Part shown: positions 36,031 through 44,531 of the stretch, one piece after another | How the letters are laid out: each line of letters starts with the position of its first letter | Numbering within the stretch: position 1 is the first letter of the stretch | DNA from: Tissierellia bacterium | GTDB lineage: Bacteria; Bacillota; Clostridia; Tissierellales; Tepidimicrobiaceae | Assembly: GCA_012728725.1 (NCBI GenBank) | Contig: JAAYEM010000049.1 | Coordinates: 1-45,835, forward strand | DNA length: 45,835 nt | Reading direction: 5' to 3' | Notes under the pieces: generated by a model | Told to the model about the DNA's origin: nothing | Databases searched by the model: none | Seen by the model: only the letters and a program-made list of their open reading frames with translations | Translations under genes and position numbers: made by a program

Positions 36031-36365
36031 AAAAGATCATCTCCCCCTTATTCTTATGTATTCTACAATCTATAACTATGTTTATTCTTAAGTTCCTTCT
36101 ATTATGATTAAGAAATCAATTTTTATAGATTTTCATTTGTTTTCAAAATCTTTTAGCATTATCCTATATAATTGATAGTGGTATTTTTTTATAATATAAA
36201 TTATCTATTGGGTGTAATAATAGCTGTGGAAGATTTTTATCTACAAAATTATCTTGACAACATTCTATCAAAATATTGATATTTTTTCTACACATTTTAA
36301 AAGCTAATATATTTATGCCAGGGCTTTTAAACATGTCTTTTTTCAGGCTTATATTATAAATATGC
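36031..36365. other. 335-bp intergenic region, no supported gene
   Basis: Very AT-rich. On the plus strand there is TTGACA (36254-36259) with a poor -10 17 bases on, then an inverted repeat TTTAAAAGC / GCTTTTAAA (about 36295-36330) followed by a short T-run: a possible but unproven small RNA. Near the PdaB 3' end is a weak AGGC/GCCT palindrome. No protein gene is convincing. Confidence 0.4.
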
Positions 36366-37136
36366 CTAATTCTTCTTTATCTGTCTACCAGTATTATCTA
36401 TATAATAATCATCCTTATATATTAACTCGGACACAGGTACTATCTCATATCCCTCATCTTGTAATCTCTCTATCACTATAGGAAGATATTCAGTGATATA
36501 TTTGGCATTGTTGTGGAATAAAACAATAGAACCATTTTGCACATTACGTGTTACCCTATCTACTACCGGCTGAACCCCTAACTCCTTCCAATCTAAAGAA
36601 TCAACATCCCATTGAATTACATAATAACCATTATCCCTACATACTTTAATTACCCTATCATTATAATCTCCAAAAGGCGGCCTAAACAAAATAGGCTCTT
36701 CCCCTATTAGTTCCTTAATTTTATTGCCAGTAATATTCAATTCCTTTTCTATCTCCTCATCAGACAATTGGCTCATATAAGGATGATTAGTGGAATGGTT
36801 CCCCACATCATGACCTCTTCTATGTATCTCCTTTACATGTTCTGGATATTTATCAATCCAAAATCCTACTAAAAAAAAAGTTGATTTGACATTGTATTTA
36901 TCCAATATATCTAAAATATCAATTGTAAAGTCGTCTCCCCATGCAGCATCAAAGCTTATAGCTATCTTTTTATCACTTGTCTCCACACTATATATGGGAA
37001 GCTCTTTTTTTGTAGAAAACACTTCTAATACACCCCTATTGGTTTTAAGCATAGAATAGGAAATAGAAACTATAAGGATAAATAGTACTATTATAATCCT
37101 ATAAAATAAATTATTCCTTATATATAATCCTTTCAA
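36366..37136 (-). CDS. PdaB-like polysaccharide deacetylase
   Basis: 256 residues, starting at a TTG preceded by AGGAGGGG. An N-terminal membrane anchor or signal (about 12-28) is followed by the NodB domain: ISFDAAWGDDFTIDIL near 55 (metal Asp), HDVGNHSTNHPYM near 105 (metal His pair HxxxxH type), RPPFGDYNDRVI near 148, and a C-terminal VLFHNNAKYI with the catalytic-type His. FDAAWG is the variant seen in the sporulation PdaB group, which acts on spore envelope peptidoglycan. It is divergent from a SASP gene, which supports a sporulation role. Confidence 0.85.
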   Translation of the reverse strand: MKGLYIRNNLFYRIIIVLFILIVSISYSMLKTNRGVLEVFSTKKELPIYSVETSDKKIAISFDAAWGDDFTIDILDILDKYNVKSTFFLVGFWIDKYPEHVKEIHRRGHDVGNHSTNHPYMSQLSDEEIEKELNITGNKIKELIGEEPILFRPPFGDYNDRVIKVCRDNGYYVIQWDVDSLDWKELGVQPVVDRVTRNVQNGSIVLFHNNAKYITEYLPIVIERLQDEGYEIVPVSELIYKDDYYIDNTGRQIKKN

Positions 37137-37366
37137 TCTATCCCCTCCTAAATCTTCTTTAATATAATTTATTCCTAAAAAATATTAATATTACTTTCCT
37201 ATGAAAACTCATTTTGTCAAACTATTGAAGAAAATTTTATATTCCAAATTATTTGATTTTGTAGCAAAACCTGGTAATCCTTGCATTATATTCAAGAATA
37301 TAATTTTAAAAAAAGGTTATCATATAGATAAAGTAACTAAATATGTTGTTGCAAGGAGGATAAAAT

Positions 37367-37573
37367 ATGGCTAACAACAACAATAAAATATTGGTACCTG
37401 AAGCTAGGCAAGCTCTAGAACAATTAAAGTTAGAAATTGCTAGTGAATTGGGAGTAACTAATTATAATAATATAGACAAAGGTGAATTGCCATCTCGTGT
37501 AAATGGATCTATAGGTGGGTATATGGTCAAACACCTGGTTGAAACTGCCCAAAGACAATTATCAAATAGATAA
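37367..37573 (+). CDS. Alpha/beta-type small acid-soluble spore protein
   Basis: 68 residues with both family signatures: KLEIASELGV near 26 (K-x-E-[IV]-A-x-[DE]-[LIVMF]-G) and the C-terminal SRVNGSIGGYMVKHLVETA. The Glu-Ile/Ala pair in the first motif is the usual GPR protease cleavage site. It binds and protects spore DNA. The site AAGGAGG is good, and the gene ends in a perfect palindromic terminator. A 9-2-9 inverted repeat (37285-37304) overlapping a GAATA element lies upstream. Confidence 0.95.
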   Translation: MANNNNKILVPEARQALEQLKLEIASELGVTNYNNIDKGELPSRVNGSIGGYMVKHLVETAQRQLSNR

Positions 37574-37578
37574 TTTTT

Positions 37579-37604
37579 GAGGTAAGTGGAATTCCACTTA
37601 CCTC
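37579..37604 (+). terminator. Terminator after the spore protein gene
   Basis: A perfect 26-base palindrome, GAGGTAAGTGGAA and its complement, followed by TTTTAT. Confidence 0.8.
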
Positions 37605-37658
37605 TTTTATATGATATAATCTAATCGATTAAATTTTTATTAAAGAGGTGTCATATTT

Positions 37659-38204
37659 ATGTTTACTGAAAATACAGAAGAATTAGCTCAAAATAAACTA
37701 TTACTCTTATTTATAATCAATAAATCAAAAAAACCTCTCACCAATGAAGAAATTACTGAATTCATATTGGAAAATAATTATATGAATTATTTTTTGATTC
37801 AGCAGTATCTATCGGAATTGGTTGAATCCAATTTTATAAAACAGATAGATAAGGAAGGCAAAAAAGTATATATATTATTAGACAAAGGAAAATCAACCCT
37901 TTCCTACTTCGAAGATAGATTAAATCCTAAAATCAAAGATGAAATATCTTCTAAATTTAATAATGTAAAAGATAATCCAGTAAAGACTACTCAAGTTTTA
38001 GGAGAATTCTTTAAAAAAGGAGAATACCAATACATAGTTAATTTGAAACTTATAGAAAATAATGAAGCCCTTTTTAGCCTTTATCTAAATGTGGCAAATA
38101 CAAAACAGGCAGAAGAAATATGCCAAATATGGAAGGATAACACCGAATTTATTTACAAAAATATACTCAATATATTAACTAACAATAGTATGAACTTATT
38201 ATAA
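37659..38204 (+). CDS. DUF4364 family protein (winged-helix-like)
   Basis: 181 residues. The N-terminal ~75 residues look like a winged helix (LLLLFIINKSKKPLTNEEIT, then QQYLSELVESNFIKQ and a KKVYILLDKGKSTL wing), and the rest is an alpha/beta domain typical of the DUF4364 family common in Clostridia. A transcription-regulator role is inference from the fold. The site AAGAGGTG precedes the ATG. Its last six bases overlap the 3' end of the convergent beta-propeller gene. Confidence 0.85.
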   Translation: MFTENTEELAQNKLLLLFIINKSKKPLTNEEITEFILENNYMNYFLIQQYLSELVESNFIKQIDKEGKKVYILLDKGKSTLSYFEDRLNPKIKDEISSKFNNVKDNPVKTTQVLGEFFKKGEYQYIVNLKLIENNEALFSLYLNVANTKQAEEICQIWKDNTEFIYKNILNILTNNSMNLL

Positions 38205-39128
38205 TACTAAAATTCCGTTAGGCTCTAGTCCAACCTTAATATTATCAATTATACTATTAGATTCTATATTAAATAAGGTAAGCATATTAGTTGATATATT
38301 GGATATAAGTAGTATATTTTCTCTGTCCCGCTCTAATTTATTAGGCATACCAGCTAAATAGGTTTTGCTTATTAGTTTTTTGCTTTTTATATCCATTCTA
38401 TATAGATAACCATCATTAATATTTGTAATAAATATAATCTCATTACCATTTATTTTTAGCATATTGCTGAAATTTCCTTTAAAATCCTTACTCTCCTTTA
38501 TCTCATAAGACCTTAGGTCTATTATTGATATATTGCTATAATATATTCCTCCATTATCTATGTTTGATAAAACATAAAGTTGATTTTCCATAAAAAACAA
38601 TTTTACAGGATTATTCTTTAATCTAATTATCTTATTACCTACTCCTTTTAAATCAATAACGTTTATACTGTATCCATTACTATTTACCACATACATACTA
38701 TCCTTATCTATTTCGATATGGGAGGGTTTTTCTCCAACTGGTATGTTTTCAAGCAATGTGAATTGATTTTCATCTATTACAGAAATAGAATTGGAATCGC
38801 TGTTTGTAATAAAAAGGTGGTTTTTAAAATACTTTATACATGTGGGGAAGCTTCCTACATGTAATATATCTACAATTTCCTTGCTCTCTAGGTTCATTTT
38901 AAAAACAGAATTATTATAAGCATTGGTACAATATATATAATTTTTTCCGTTATAGGCTAAATCATAAGGACCAATAAAGCTACTATATGGGCCTAGAGTA
39001 TTAGGCCTATCCCTTTTCATTATTTTTTTCAAATCTACAGTTTCTATTACCTTTCTATCTTCTATATCAATATAAGTTAATGTATCATCCCCTGTATTAG
39101 CTACAATTACCTTTCCCTTTAATTTCAA
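38199..39128 (-). CDS. YncE-like beta-propeller protein
   Basis: About 309 residues of repeated four-stranded blades of the YVTN/40-residue type: VIVANTGDDTLTYIDIEDRKVI, LFITNSDSNSISVIDE, MYVVNSNGYSINVIDLKG, ILLISNISTNMLTLFNIES. There is no signal peptide, so it appears cytoplasmic. The frame opens at a GTG (39146), but the TTG at 39128 directly follows GGGGTGAT and is favoured. That site lies in one arm of a long inverted repeat (39129-39191). Ligand and role are unknown. Confidence 0.8.
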   Translation of the reverse strand: MKLKGKVIVANTGDDTLTYIDIEDRKVIETVDLKKIMKRDRPNTLGPYSSFIGPYDLAYNGKNYIYCTNAYNNSVFKMNLESKEIVDILHVGSFPTCIKYFKNHLFITNSDSNSISVIDENQFTLLENIPVGEKPSHIEIDKDSMYVVNSNGYSINVIDLKGVGNKIIRLKNNPVKLFFMENQLYVLSNIDNGGIYYSNISIIDLRSYEIKESKDFKGNFSNMLKINGNEIIFITNINDGYLYRMDIKSKKLISKTYLAGMPNKLERDRENILLISNISTNMLTLFNIESNSIIDNIKVGLEPNGILVL

Positions 39129-39191
39129 TTTATCACCCCTATCCACTGTATATAAGTTAATCTATGCAATACAGTGGATTTAGGTGATAAA
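39129..39191 (-). repeat. Long inverted repeat covering the beta-propeller gene RBS
   Basis: Arms 39129-39150 and 39170-39191 are complementary at 19 of 22 positions (9 pairs, 3 mismatches, 10 or more pairs) around a loop of ~18 bases. On the minus strand the 3' arm contains GGGGTGAT, the ribosome binding site, and the 5' arm contains ATCACCT, a mimic of the 16S anti-Shine-Dalgarno. No T-run follows, so it is not a plain terminator. Confidence 0.8.
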
Positions 39192-39198
39192 TTAAATT

Positions 39199-39420
39199 TT
39201 ACCAAATAAAAATTCTCCTCATCAATAAGGGCCCTTCAAGGGATATATTTCTCCTTTTAACTTCTGCAATCCATTGGTTAACCCTAGAAACCTTTTTCTT
39301 ATACCCATTTAAATCTTTTATCTGATCCAGTATTTTTAATTGATCTATCTCTTCAATAGTCCAATCTAGTAATTGCTCATTGGTCAAACTAGAATGGAAG
39401 TATACCTTAATTTTTCCCAT
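39199..39420 (-). CDS. Small hypothetical protein (73 aa)
   Basis: 73 residues, mixed alpha/beta with a basic centre (LNGYKKKVSRVNQWIAEVKRR). No signal peptide and no cysteine. GGAGGG lies six bases before the ATG but within the 3' arm of a stem-loop. It sits between folC and the beta-propeller gene on the same strand. I do not recognise the family. Confidence 0.65.
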   Translation of the reverse strand: MGKIKVYFHSSLTNEQLLDWTIEEIDQLKILDQIKDLNGYKKKVSRVNQWIAEVKRRNISLEGPLLMRRIFIW

Positions 39421-39424
39421 AAAA

Positions 39425-39470
39425 AACCCTCCTATAGAATCTATAAATATGTATATTCTATAGAAGGGTT
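39425..39470 (-). terminator. Stem-loop between folC and the 73-aa gene; terminator containing an RBS
   Basis: On the minus strand AACCCTTCTATAGAAT / ATTCTATAGGAGGGTT pair over 16 bases (one G-T), with a 14-base loop, followed by six T residues and then ATG of the 73-aa gene. It looks like the folC terminator, yet its 3' arm holds GGAGGG, the only ribosome binding site for the next gene. Confidence 0.75.
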
Positions 39471-39478
39471 ACATATAA

Positions 39479-40774
39479 CTATTTATTATTGACTAAAATC
39501 CTTCTTACATCACCTATTAAATATAGGGAACCTGAAAAAACTATAATATCATCTTTACCTGCTAATTGGAAAGCTTTGTCTATAGCCCTTTCAATATCCT
39601 TTTCCACATAGGTATTACCATTATACTTATTGATTATTTTTTCTAAAGCTTCAGCCTCCATTTTTCTAGCCATGTTTACTTCTGTAATAACTACCTTTTC
39701 TGCTAAGGGGACCAATGTGGATACAATATGCTCCACATCCTTATCCTTGAGGATTCCAATTCCAAGTATCAGTCTATCATATTTAAATCTATTTAAATTT
39801 TTTGCTAATGTCATTGCAGCCTGAAGGTTATGAGCCCCATCTATTATAAAGGTGGGATTCCTTCTTAATACCTCAAGTCTTCCCTTCCACTGAGCCTTTT
39901 TAAGTCCTTTTCTTATCTCTTCATCACTTACATTTACTATACCCTTATCCCTTAAGGTCAATATGGTCACCAAGGCCAATGTAGCATTATATATTTGAAA
40001 TTCCCCTAATAATTTAATCTCCAAATTCTTAAATATGTGGTTATTGTAATTAAAATTAAATACTCCACCATTTTCATCTAGCTTTATAATCTCCACCTTT
40101 TCCATAGGGCATTTTACCATAAGGGCAGACTTTTTCCTTGCAACCTCCCTAATAACCCTATAGGCTTCTTCCTTCTGAGGATAGGAGATGACAAGTCCAT
40201 TTTCCTTTATTATTCCCGCCTTTTCATAGGCAATTTTATCTAAAGTATCTCCCAATACATCAGTATGGTCATAATCTATGGTGGTTATAACAGACGCCAA
40301 AGAATCTTTAATAATATTTGTAGAATCAGCCCTTCCACCAAGACCTACCTCTAACACTACATAGTCTAAATTCTCCTCTTTAAAATATACAAAAGCAATT
40401 GCAGTTACTATTTCAAAGGTGGTAGGGTGCTCATATCCCTCATCTAACATTATTTCTATCTTTTCCTTAATCCTTTCAGTTATTTCCGCCAGCCTTTCAT
40501 CGGGTATATCCTTACCATTTATAGATATCCTTTCATTAAACCTTTCTAAATAAGGTGAAGTAAACAAGCCTACCCTATAACCTGCTTCTCTTAATATGGA
40601 AGCTATATAGGAGGAAGTAGAGCCTTTTCCATTGGTTCCTGCCACATGGATATATTTCATGTCTAAATGGGGATTGCCCAGAAGTTCTAATAGTTTTCCT
40701 ATAACATCCAAACCAGGCCTAGATCCAAATTTATTTTTATCATTAATATAGTTTATTGCTTCTATATAATCCAT
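39479..40774 (-). CDS. folC: Folylpolyglutamate synthase/dihydrofolate synthase
   Basis: About 431 residues. Mur-ligase-type signatures: HVAGTNGKGSTSSYIASIL near 45-65 (P-loop), ITTIDYDHTDVLGDTLDKIAYEKAGII near 165-190, and FIIDGAHNLQAAMTLAKNL near 310. It adds glutamates to folates and may also make dihydrofolate. Two starts are possible: ATG 40786 (AAAGAG) or ATG 40774 (GAGGG); the second fits the family's N-terminus better. It follows valS, separated by a 26-base palindrome. Confidence 0.93.
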   Translation of the reverse strand: MDYIEAINYINDKNKFGSRPGLDVIGKLLELLGNPHLDMKYIHVAGTNGKGSTSSYIASILREAGYRVGLFTSPYLERFNERISINGKDIPDERLAEITERIKEKIEIMLDEGYEHPTTFEIVTAIAFVYFKEENLDYVVLEVGLGGRADSTNIIKDSLASVITTIDYDHTDVLGDTLDKIAYEKAGIIKENGLVISYPQKEEAYRVIREVARKKSALMVKCPMEKVEIIKLDENGGVFNFNYNNHIFKNLEIKLLGEFQIYNATLALVTILTLRDKGIVNVSDEEIRKGLKKAQWKGRLEVLRRNPTFIIDGAHNLQAAMTLAKNLNRFKYDRLILGIGILKDKDVEHIVSTLVPLAEKVVITEVNMARKMEAEALEKIINKYNGNTYVEKDIERAIDKAFQLAGKDDIIVFSGSLYLIGDVRRILVNNK

Positions 40775-40814
40775 ATCATCCCTCATCTCTTTAAATCTTT
40801 TATATTAAATCTTT

Positions 40815-40840
40815 TATAGGGTGGTATATACCACCCTATA
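40815..40840. repeat. Perfect 26-base palindrome between valS and folC
   Basis: TATAGGGTGGTAT followed exactly by its reverse complement. On the minus strand it is followed by AAAAGATTTAA rather than T residues, so it is a poor terminator in the direction of transcription. It may be an RNA hairpin or an operator. Confidence 0.7.
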
Positions 40841-40842
40841 AT

Positions 40843-43494
40843 TTATTGATTAGATTTTAGGCTAGCAAGCCTTTCCACTACTTTTTCCATCATATCCTCG
40901 TATTTCTTTAGTTTTTCCCTTTCCTTAGCCACTATATGTTCTGGAGCCTTATTTACAAAATCCTTATTGGATAGTTTGCCCCTTGCCCTTTTTAGCTCAT
41001 CTTCTATTTTCTCCTTTTCTTTTTCCAGTCTCTCTATTTCCTTATCAAAATCTATCAAATCCTTTAATGGAACAAATATCTCACATCTATCCAATACCAC
41101 TGAAACATTATCTTCTCCTAGATTGTTTTTGTCTTCTTGAATTATTATATTTTCTCCACTGGCTAAGTTGATAAAATATCTCTTGCCATAATCTATTATA
41201 TCCTTTATCTTTTCATCTTTGGTTACAAATATAATTGTGGCCTTTTTGGATGGCGGAATATTCATTTCCTGTCTTGCATTTCTTATGCCCTTAATGGCAT
41301 CCATAATAAATGCCATCCTTTTTTCAGCCTCCAAATCCTTATTCTTCTCATCATATACAGGCCATTTACTTACAATCAATGCTTCTTTTCTTTGAGGTAG
41401 GTGCTGCCATATTTCCTCTGTAATAAAGGGCATAAAGGGATGGAGTAATTTTAGTATATTTTCCAACACCTTAATCAGAACCTTCTCTGCTGTTTCTTTG
41501 CTATCTTTATTATTTCCATATAATCTAGGTTTAACCATTTCAATGTACCAGTCACAATATTCATCCCATATGAAGTCATAAATCTTTTGAGCTGCAAGAC
41601 CAATTTCATATTTTTCTAGATTTTCTGTAACCTCTTTTATAACGGTATTAATTCTAGATAATATCCATTTATCCTCCTCTTCTAGCAACTCACTATCAAT
41701 ATCTTCCATGGCAACTTCTTCATCCAAATTCATCAATACAAACCTGGTAGCATTCCACAATTTATTGGCAAAATTCCTATTAGCCTCTACCCTTTCCATG
41801 GAAAATCTCATATCATTTCCTGGAGTATTGCCTGTAACCAAAGTAAACCTTAAAGCATCAGCCCCGTATTCGTTAATTACATACAAAGGATCGATGCCGT
41901 TTCCTAAGGATTTACTCATCTTTCTGCCTAAAGCATCCCTTACCAAGCCTGTTAACAGCACATCTTTAAAAGGTACCTTTCCTGTTTGTTCTAAACTTGA
42001 GAATACCATTCTAACTACCCAGAAAAATATAATATCGTAGCCGGTAATTAAAACATCTGTTGGGAAGAAATACTGTAAATCCTCTGTATTTTCTGGCCAT
42101 CCTAATGTGGAGAAGGGCCATAAAGCCGATGAAAACCATGTGTCTAAAGTATCTGGATCCTGATATATATTTTCACTATCACATTTAGTACATTTTTCAG
42201 GCGCCTCTCTAGATACCATAGTTTCTCCACAATCTTCACAATAGTATACAGGCAATCTATGGCCCCACCACAATTGCCTTGAAATACACCAGTCTTTAAT
42301 GCCTTCCAACCAATGGGTATAAATTTTACCAAATCTATCAGGTATAAAGTTTAACTCCCCATTATAATAGGCTTGTAATGCTGGCTTAGCCAAAGGCTCC
42401 ATCTTAACAAACCACTGTTTGGATATTAATGGTTCTACAACCGTCTTACACCTTTCACAATGACCAACACTATTATCGTGATCCTTTACTTCCACCAAAT
42501 ATCCTTCTTCTTCTAAATCTTCAACAATCCTTTTTCTTGCCTCATACCTATCCAATCCATTATATTTGCCGCCATTTTCATTTATAGTTCCATCCTCATT
42601 CATTATTATGCACTGACCTAGATTATGCCTTTCTCCAACCTCAAAATCATTTGGATCATGGGATGGAGTTATCTTTACTGCCCCGGTTCCAAATTCCATA
42701 TCCACATAGTCATCAGCAATTATAGGTATTTCCCTATTTACTAGTGGTAGTATGGCAGTCTTGCCAATAAGATCCTTATACCTTTCATCTTCGGGATTTA
42801 CAGCCACAGCCAAATCCCCTAACATGGTTTCTGGCCTTGTAGTAGCTATGGTTATAAATCTATCTTCACCCTTTATAGGGTATCTTATATGCCATATATT
42901 TCCCAGAGTATCCTTATGCTCTACCTCTGCATCAGATATGGCGGTTTTACAACTTGGACACCAATTGATAATCCTATCTCCCCTATATATTAGGCCCTTT
43001 TCGTATAGCCTAATGAATACTTCCTCTACAGCCCTACTCAATCCTTCATCAAGGGTAAATCTTTTCCTGCTCCAATCACAGGACACACCTAATTTTTCAA
43101 GCTGATTATATATAGTGCCCCCATATTTCCTGGTCCAATCCCAAGCCTCCTCAATAAAAGCTTCTCTACCTAATTCCTCTTTGGTTTTACCCTCAGCACT
43201 GATTTTTTCCACTACCTTTGCTTCAGTAGAAATACTAGCATGGTCAGTTCCAGGTAACCATAATGTCTCGTATCCTTCCATCCTCATCCATCTAATTAAA
43301 ACATCCTGGATGGTATTGTTTAATGCATGCCCCATATGAAGATTGCCTGTAACATTAGGAGGAGGCATCATAATAGTAAAGGGCTTTTTATTCCTATCTA
43401 CCTTAGCTTTAAAATACTCATTATCCTTCCAAAACTTATACAATCTATCTTCAAAATCCTTAGGATTATAGGTTTTTGGTAAATTCTCTACCAT
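40843..43494 (-). CDS. valS: Valyl-tRNA synthetase
   Basis: 883 residues, normal length. The class I HIGH motif is in [18 protein letters not shown] near 50 and KMSKS in [14 protein letters not shown] near 525. The CP1 editing domain lies at about 190-350, with zinc-type CPSC and [13 protein letters not shown] clusters. The anticodon-binding domain starts near 610, and the C-terminal arm (about 815-883) is a coiled coil as usual. It charges tRNA-Val and edits Thr-tRNA. The site GAAGGAGG precedes the ATG. A T-box leader lies upstream. Confidence 0.97.
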   Translation of the reverse strand: MVENLPKTYNPKDFEDRLYKFWKDNEYFKAKVDRNKKPFTIMMPPPNVTGNLHMGHALNNTIQDVLIRWMRMEGYETLWLPGTDHASISTEAKVVEKISAEGKTKEELGREAFIEEAWDWTRKYGGTIYNQLEKLGVSCDWSRKRFTLDEGLSRAVEEVFIRLYEKGLIYRGDRIINWCPSCKTAISDAEVEHKDTLGNIWHIRYPIKGEDRFITIATTRPETMLGDLAVAVNPEDERYKDLIGKTAILPLVNREIPIIADDYVDMEFGTGAVKITPSHDPNDFEVGERHNLGQCIIMNEDGTINENGGKYNGLDRYEARKRIVEDLEEEGYLVEVKDHDNSVGHCERCKTVVEPLISKQWFVKMEPLAKPALQAYYNGELNFIPDRFGKIYTHWLEGIKDWCISRQLWWGHRLPVYYCEDCGETMVSREAPEKCTKCDSENIYQDPDTLDTWFSSALWPFSTLGWPENTEDLQYFFPTDVLITGYDIIFFWVVRMVFSSLEQTGKVPFKDVLLTGLVRDALGRKMSKSLGNGIDPLYVINEYGADALRFTLVTGNTPGNDMRFSMERVEANRNFANKLWNATRFVLMNLDEEVAMEDIDSELLEEEDKWILSRINTVIKEVTENLEKYEIGLAAQKIYDFIWDEYCDWYIEMVKPRLYGNNKDSKETAEKVLIKVLENILKLLHPFMPFITEEIWQHLPQRKEALIVSKWPVYDEKNKDLEAEKRMAFIMDAIKGIRNARQEMNIPPSKKATIIFVTKDEKIKDIIDYGKRYFINLASGENIIIQEDKNNLGEDNVSVVLDRCEIFVPLKDLIDFDKEIERLEKEKEKIEDELKRARGKLSNKDFVNKAPEHIVAKEREKLKKYEDMMEKVVERLASLKSNQ

Positions 43495-43530
43495 GTTTAT
43501 TCCTCCTTCTATTAAGTCCTATTATATTAA

Positions 43531-43765
43531 AAAACCCTTCATCCAAAAATATAAGGACGAAGGGCTTATTCGCGGTACCACCTTATTTCTATAGATAAAC
43601 TATAGCTCTCTAGATTGATAACGGATATCACCGTTTAAGCCTACTTTACTTTCGGCTTAAATACTCAGAAGCTACCTTCAGTAATCATTGCCCAAAAAGT
43701 CTCTCAGCCTAAGGACTTTCTCTCTGTATAGGATGATTACCTACTCCTCTTCCTCATAGTATTGT
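43531..43765 (-). promoter_or_regulatory. T-box leader of valS, specifier GTA
   Basis: On the minus strand the T-box AAGGTGGTACCGCG is at 43571-43584. Stem I has AGTA on its 5' side and GAAG then GTA (43673-43675) on its 3' side; GTA is a valine codon. The terminator AGCCCTTCGTCC / GGATGAAGGGTT followed by TTTT is at about 43531-43565. Together with the promoter it fills most of the 386-base gap between pgsA and valS. Confidence 0.93.
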
Positions 43766-43783
43766 ATAAAATTGTTAGTAAAT

Positions 43784-43812
43784 ATTATATATATAAGGTC
43801 ATTATTTGTCAA
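43784..43812 (-). promoter_or_regulatory. Promoter of the valS T-box transcript
   Basis: A perfect consensus promoter on the minus strand: TTGACA (43807-43812), 17-base spacer, TATAAT (43784-43789). Confidence 0.85.
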
Positions 43813-43880
43813 TATCAGTCTTTGATATTAAGGTATGTAACAAATAGCATTAATGCATAAGATTAAATTTAAATCAATAT

Positions 43881-44420
43881 TCAAATATAATGCTGATTAT
43901 TATCTATGGATATATAAATTAATAGATAATTTAAGAATGCCAATAAATTTAATACAACAGTAGCTGTAACTAATATCTTAGTTAAATTAGGAAAAGGTAA
44001 TTCAAATATTATAGATAGGATTGCAGCGTAAAAAGAAGCTGTGGATATCTTGCCAAATTTGTTGGAAGGAAGGACTTTATTCCCTTTAAATAAATAAAGG
44101 GCAAATCCTCCTAATATCATCAACACCTCTTTAATTCCCATGATTAGCAAAACCCAAAAAGGTATCAATCCTGCAGTTGTAAAACTGATAAGAACGGCAA
44201 AGGTCATCAATTTATCTGCCAGAGGATCTAAAGCTGCACCTACCTTAGTTTTTAAATCAAATTTTCTAGCTATGTACCCATCTAAAAGATCAGATATTCC
44301 AGCTATAATAAACACAATTCCCGCATAAAACAATCGATCCTCTTTAATAGTGTAGAAACAGTACAAGTATACCGGTACTAATACTATTCTAAGCATAGTC
44401 AGCATATTAGGTATGTTCAT
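43881..44420 (-). CDS. pgsA: CDP-diacylglycerol-glycerol-3-phosphate 3-phosphatidyltransferase
   Basis: 179 residues with about five membrane segments. The CDP-alcohol phosphotransferase signature DG-x2-AR-x8-G-x3-D-x3-D is intact: SDLLDGYIARKFDLKTKVGA followed by ALDPLADKL (about 43-72). It makes phosphatidylglycerol phosphate in the membrane, the committed step to phosphatidylglycerol. The start ATG has only a weak site (GGGGTTGAA). It is divergent from the substrate-binding protein gene. Confidence 0.93.
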   Translation of the reverse strand: MNIPNMLTMLRIVLVPVYLYCFYTIKEDRLFYAGIVFIIAGISDLLDGYIARKFDLKTKVGAALDPLADKLMTFAVLISFTTAGLIPFWVLLIMGIKEVLMILGGFALYLFKGNKVLPSNKFGKISTASFYAAILSIIFELPFPNLTKILVTATVVLNLLAFLNYLLIYISIDNNQHYI

Positions 44421-44531
44421 GTTTCAACCCCATTTCAAAAAAATTTGTTATATTAATCACCAAATATTTTCATTAGAATATTATAGCTATATGACCACCC
44501 ATTATTCTTATAATATTATAGGAGGGATAAG

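Noticed and set aside
36164-36295. 43-codon minus-strand ORF beginning MCRKNINILIEC
   Set aside because: No Shine-Dalgarno sequence, very AT-rich codons and no recognisable pattern; expected by chance in this composition.
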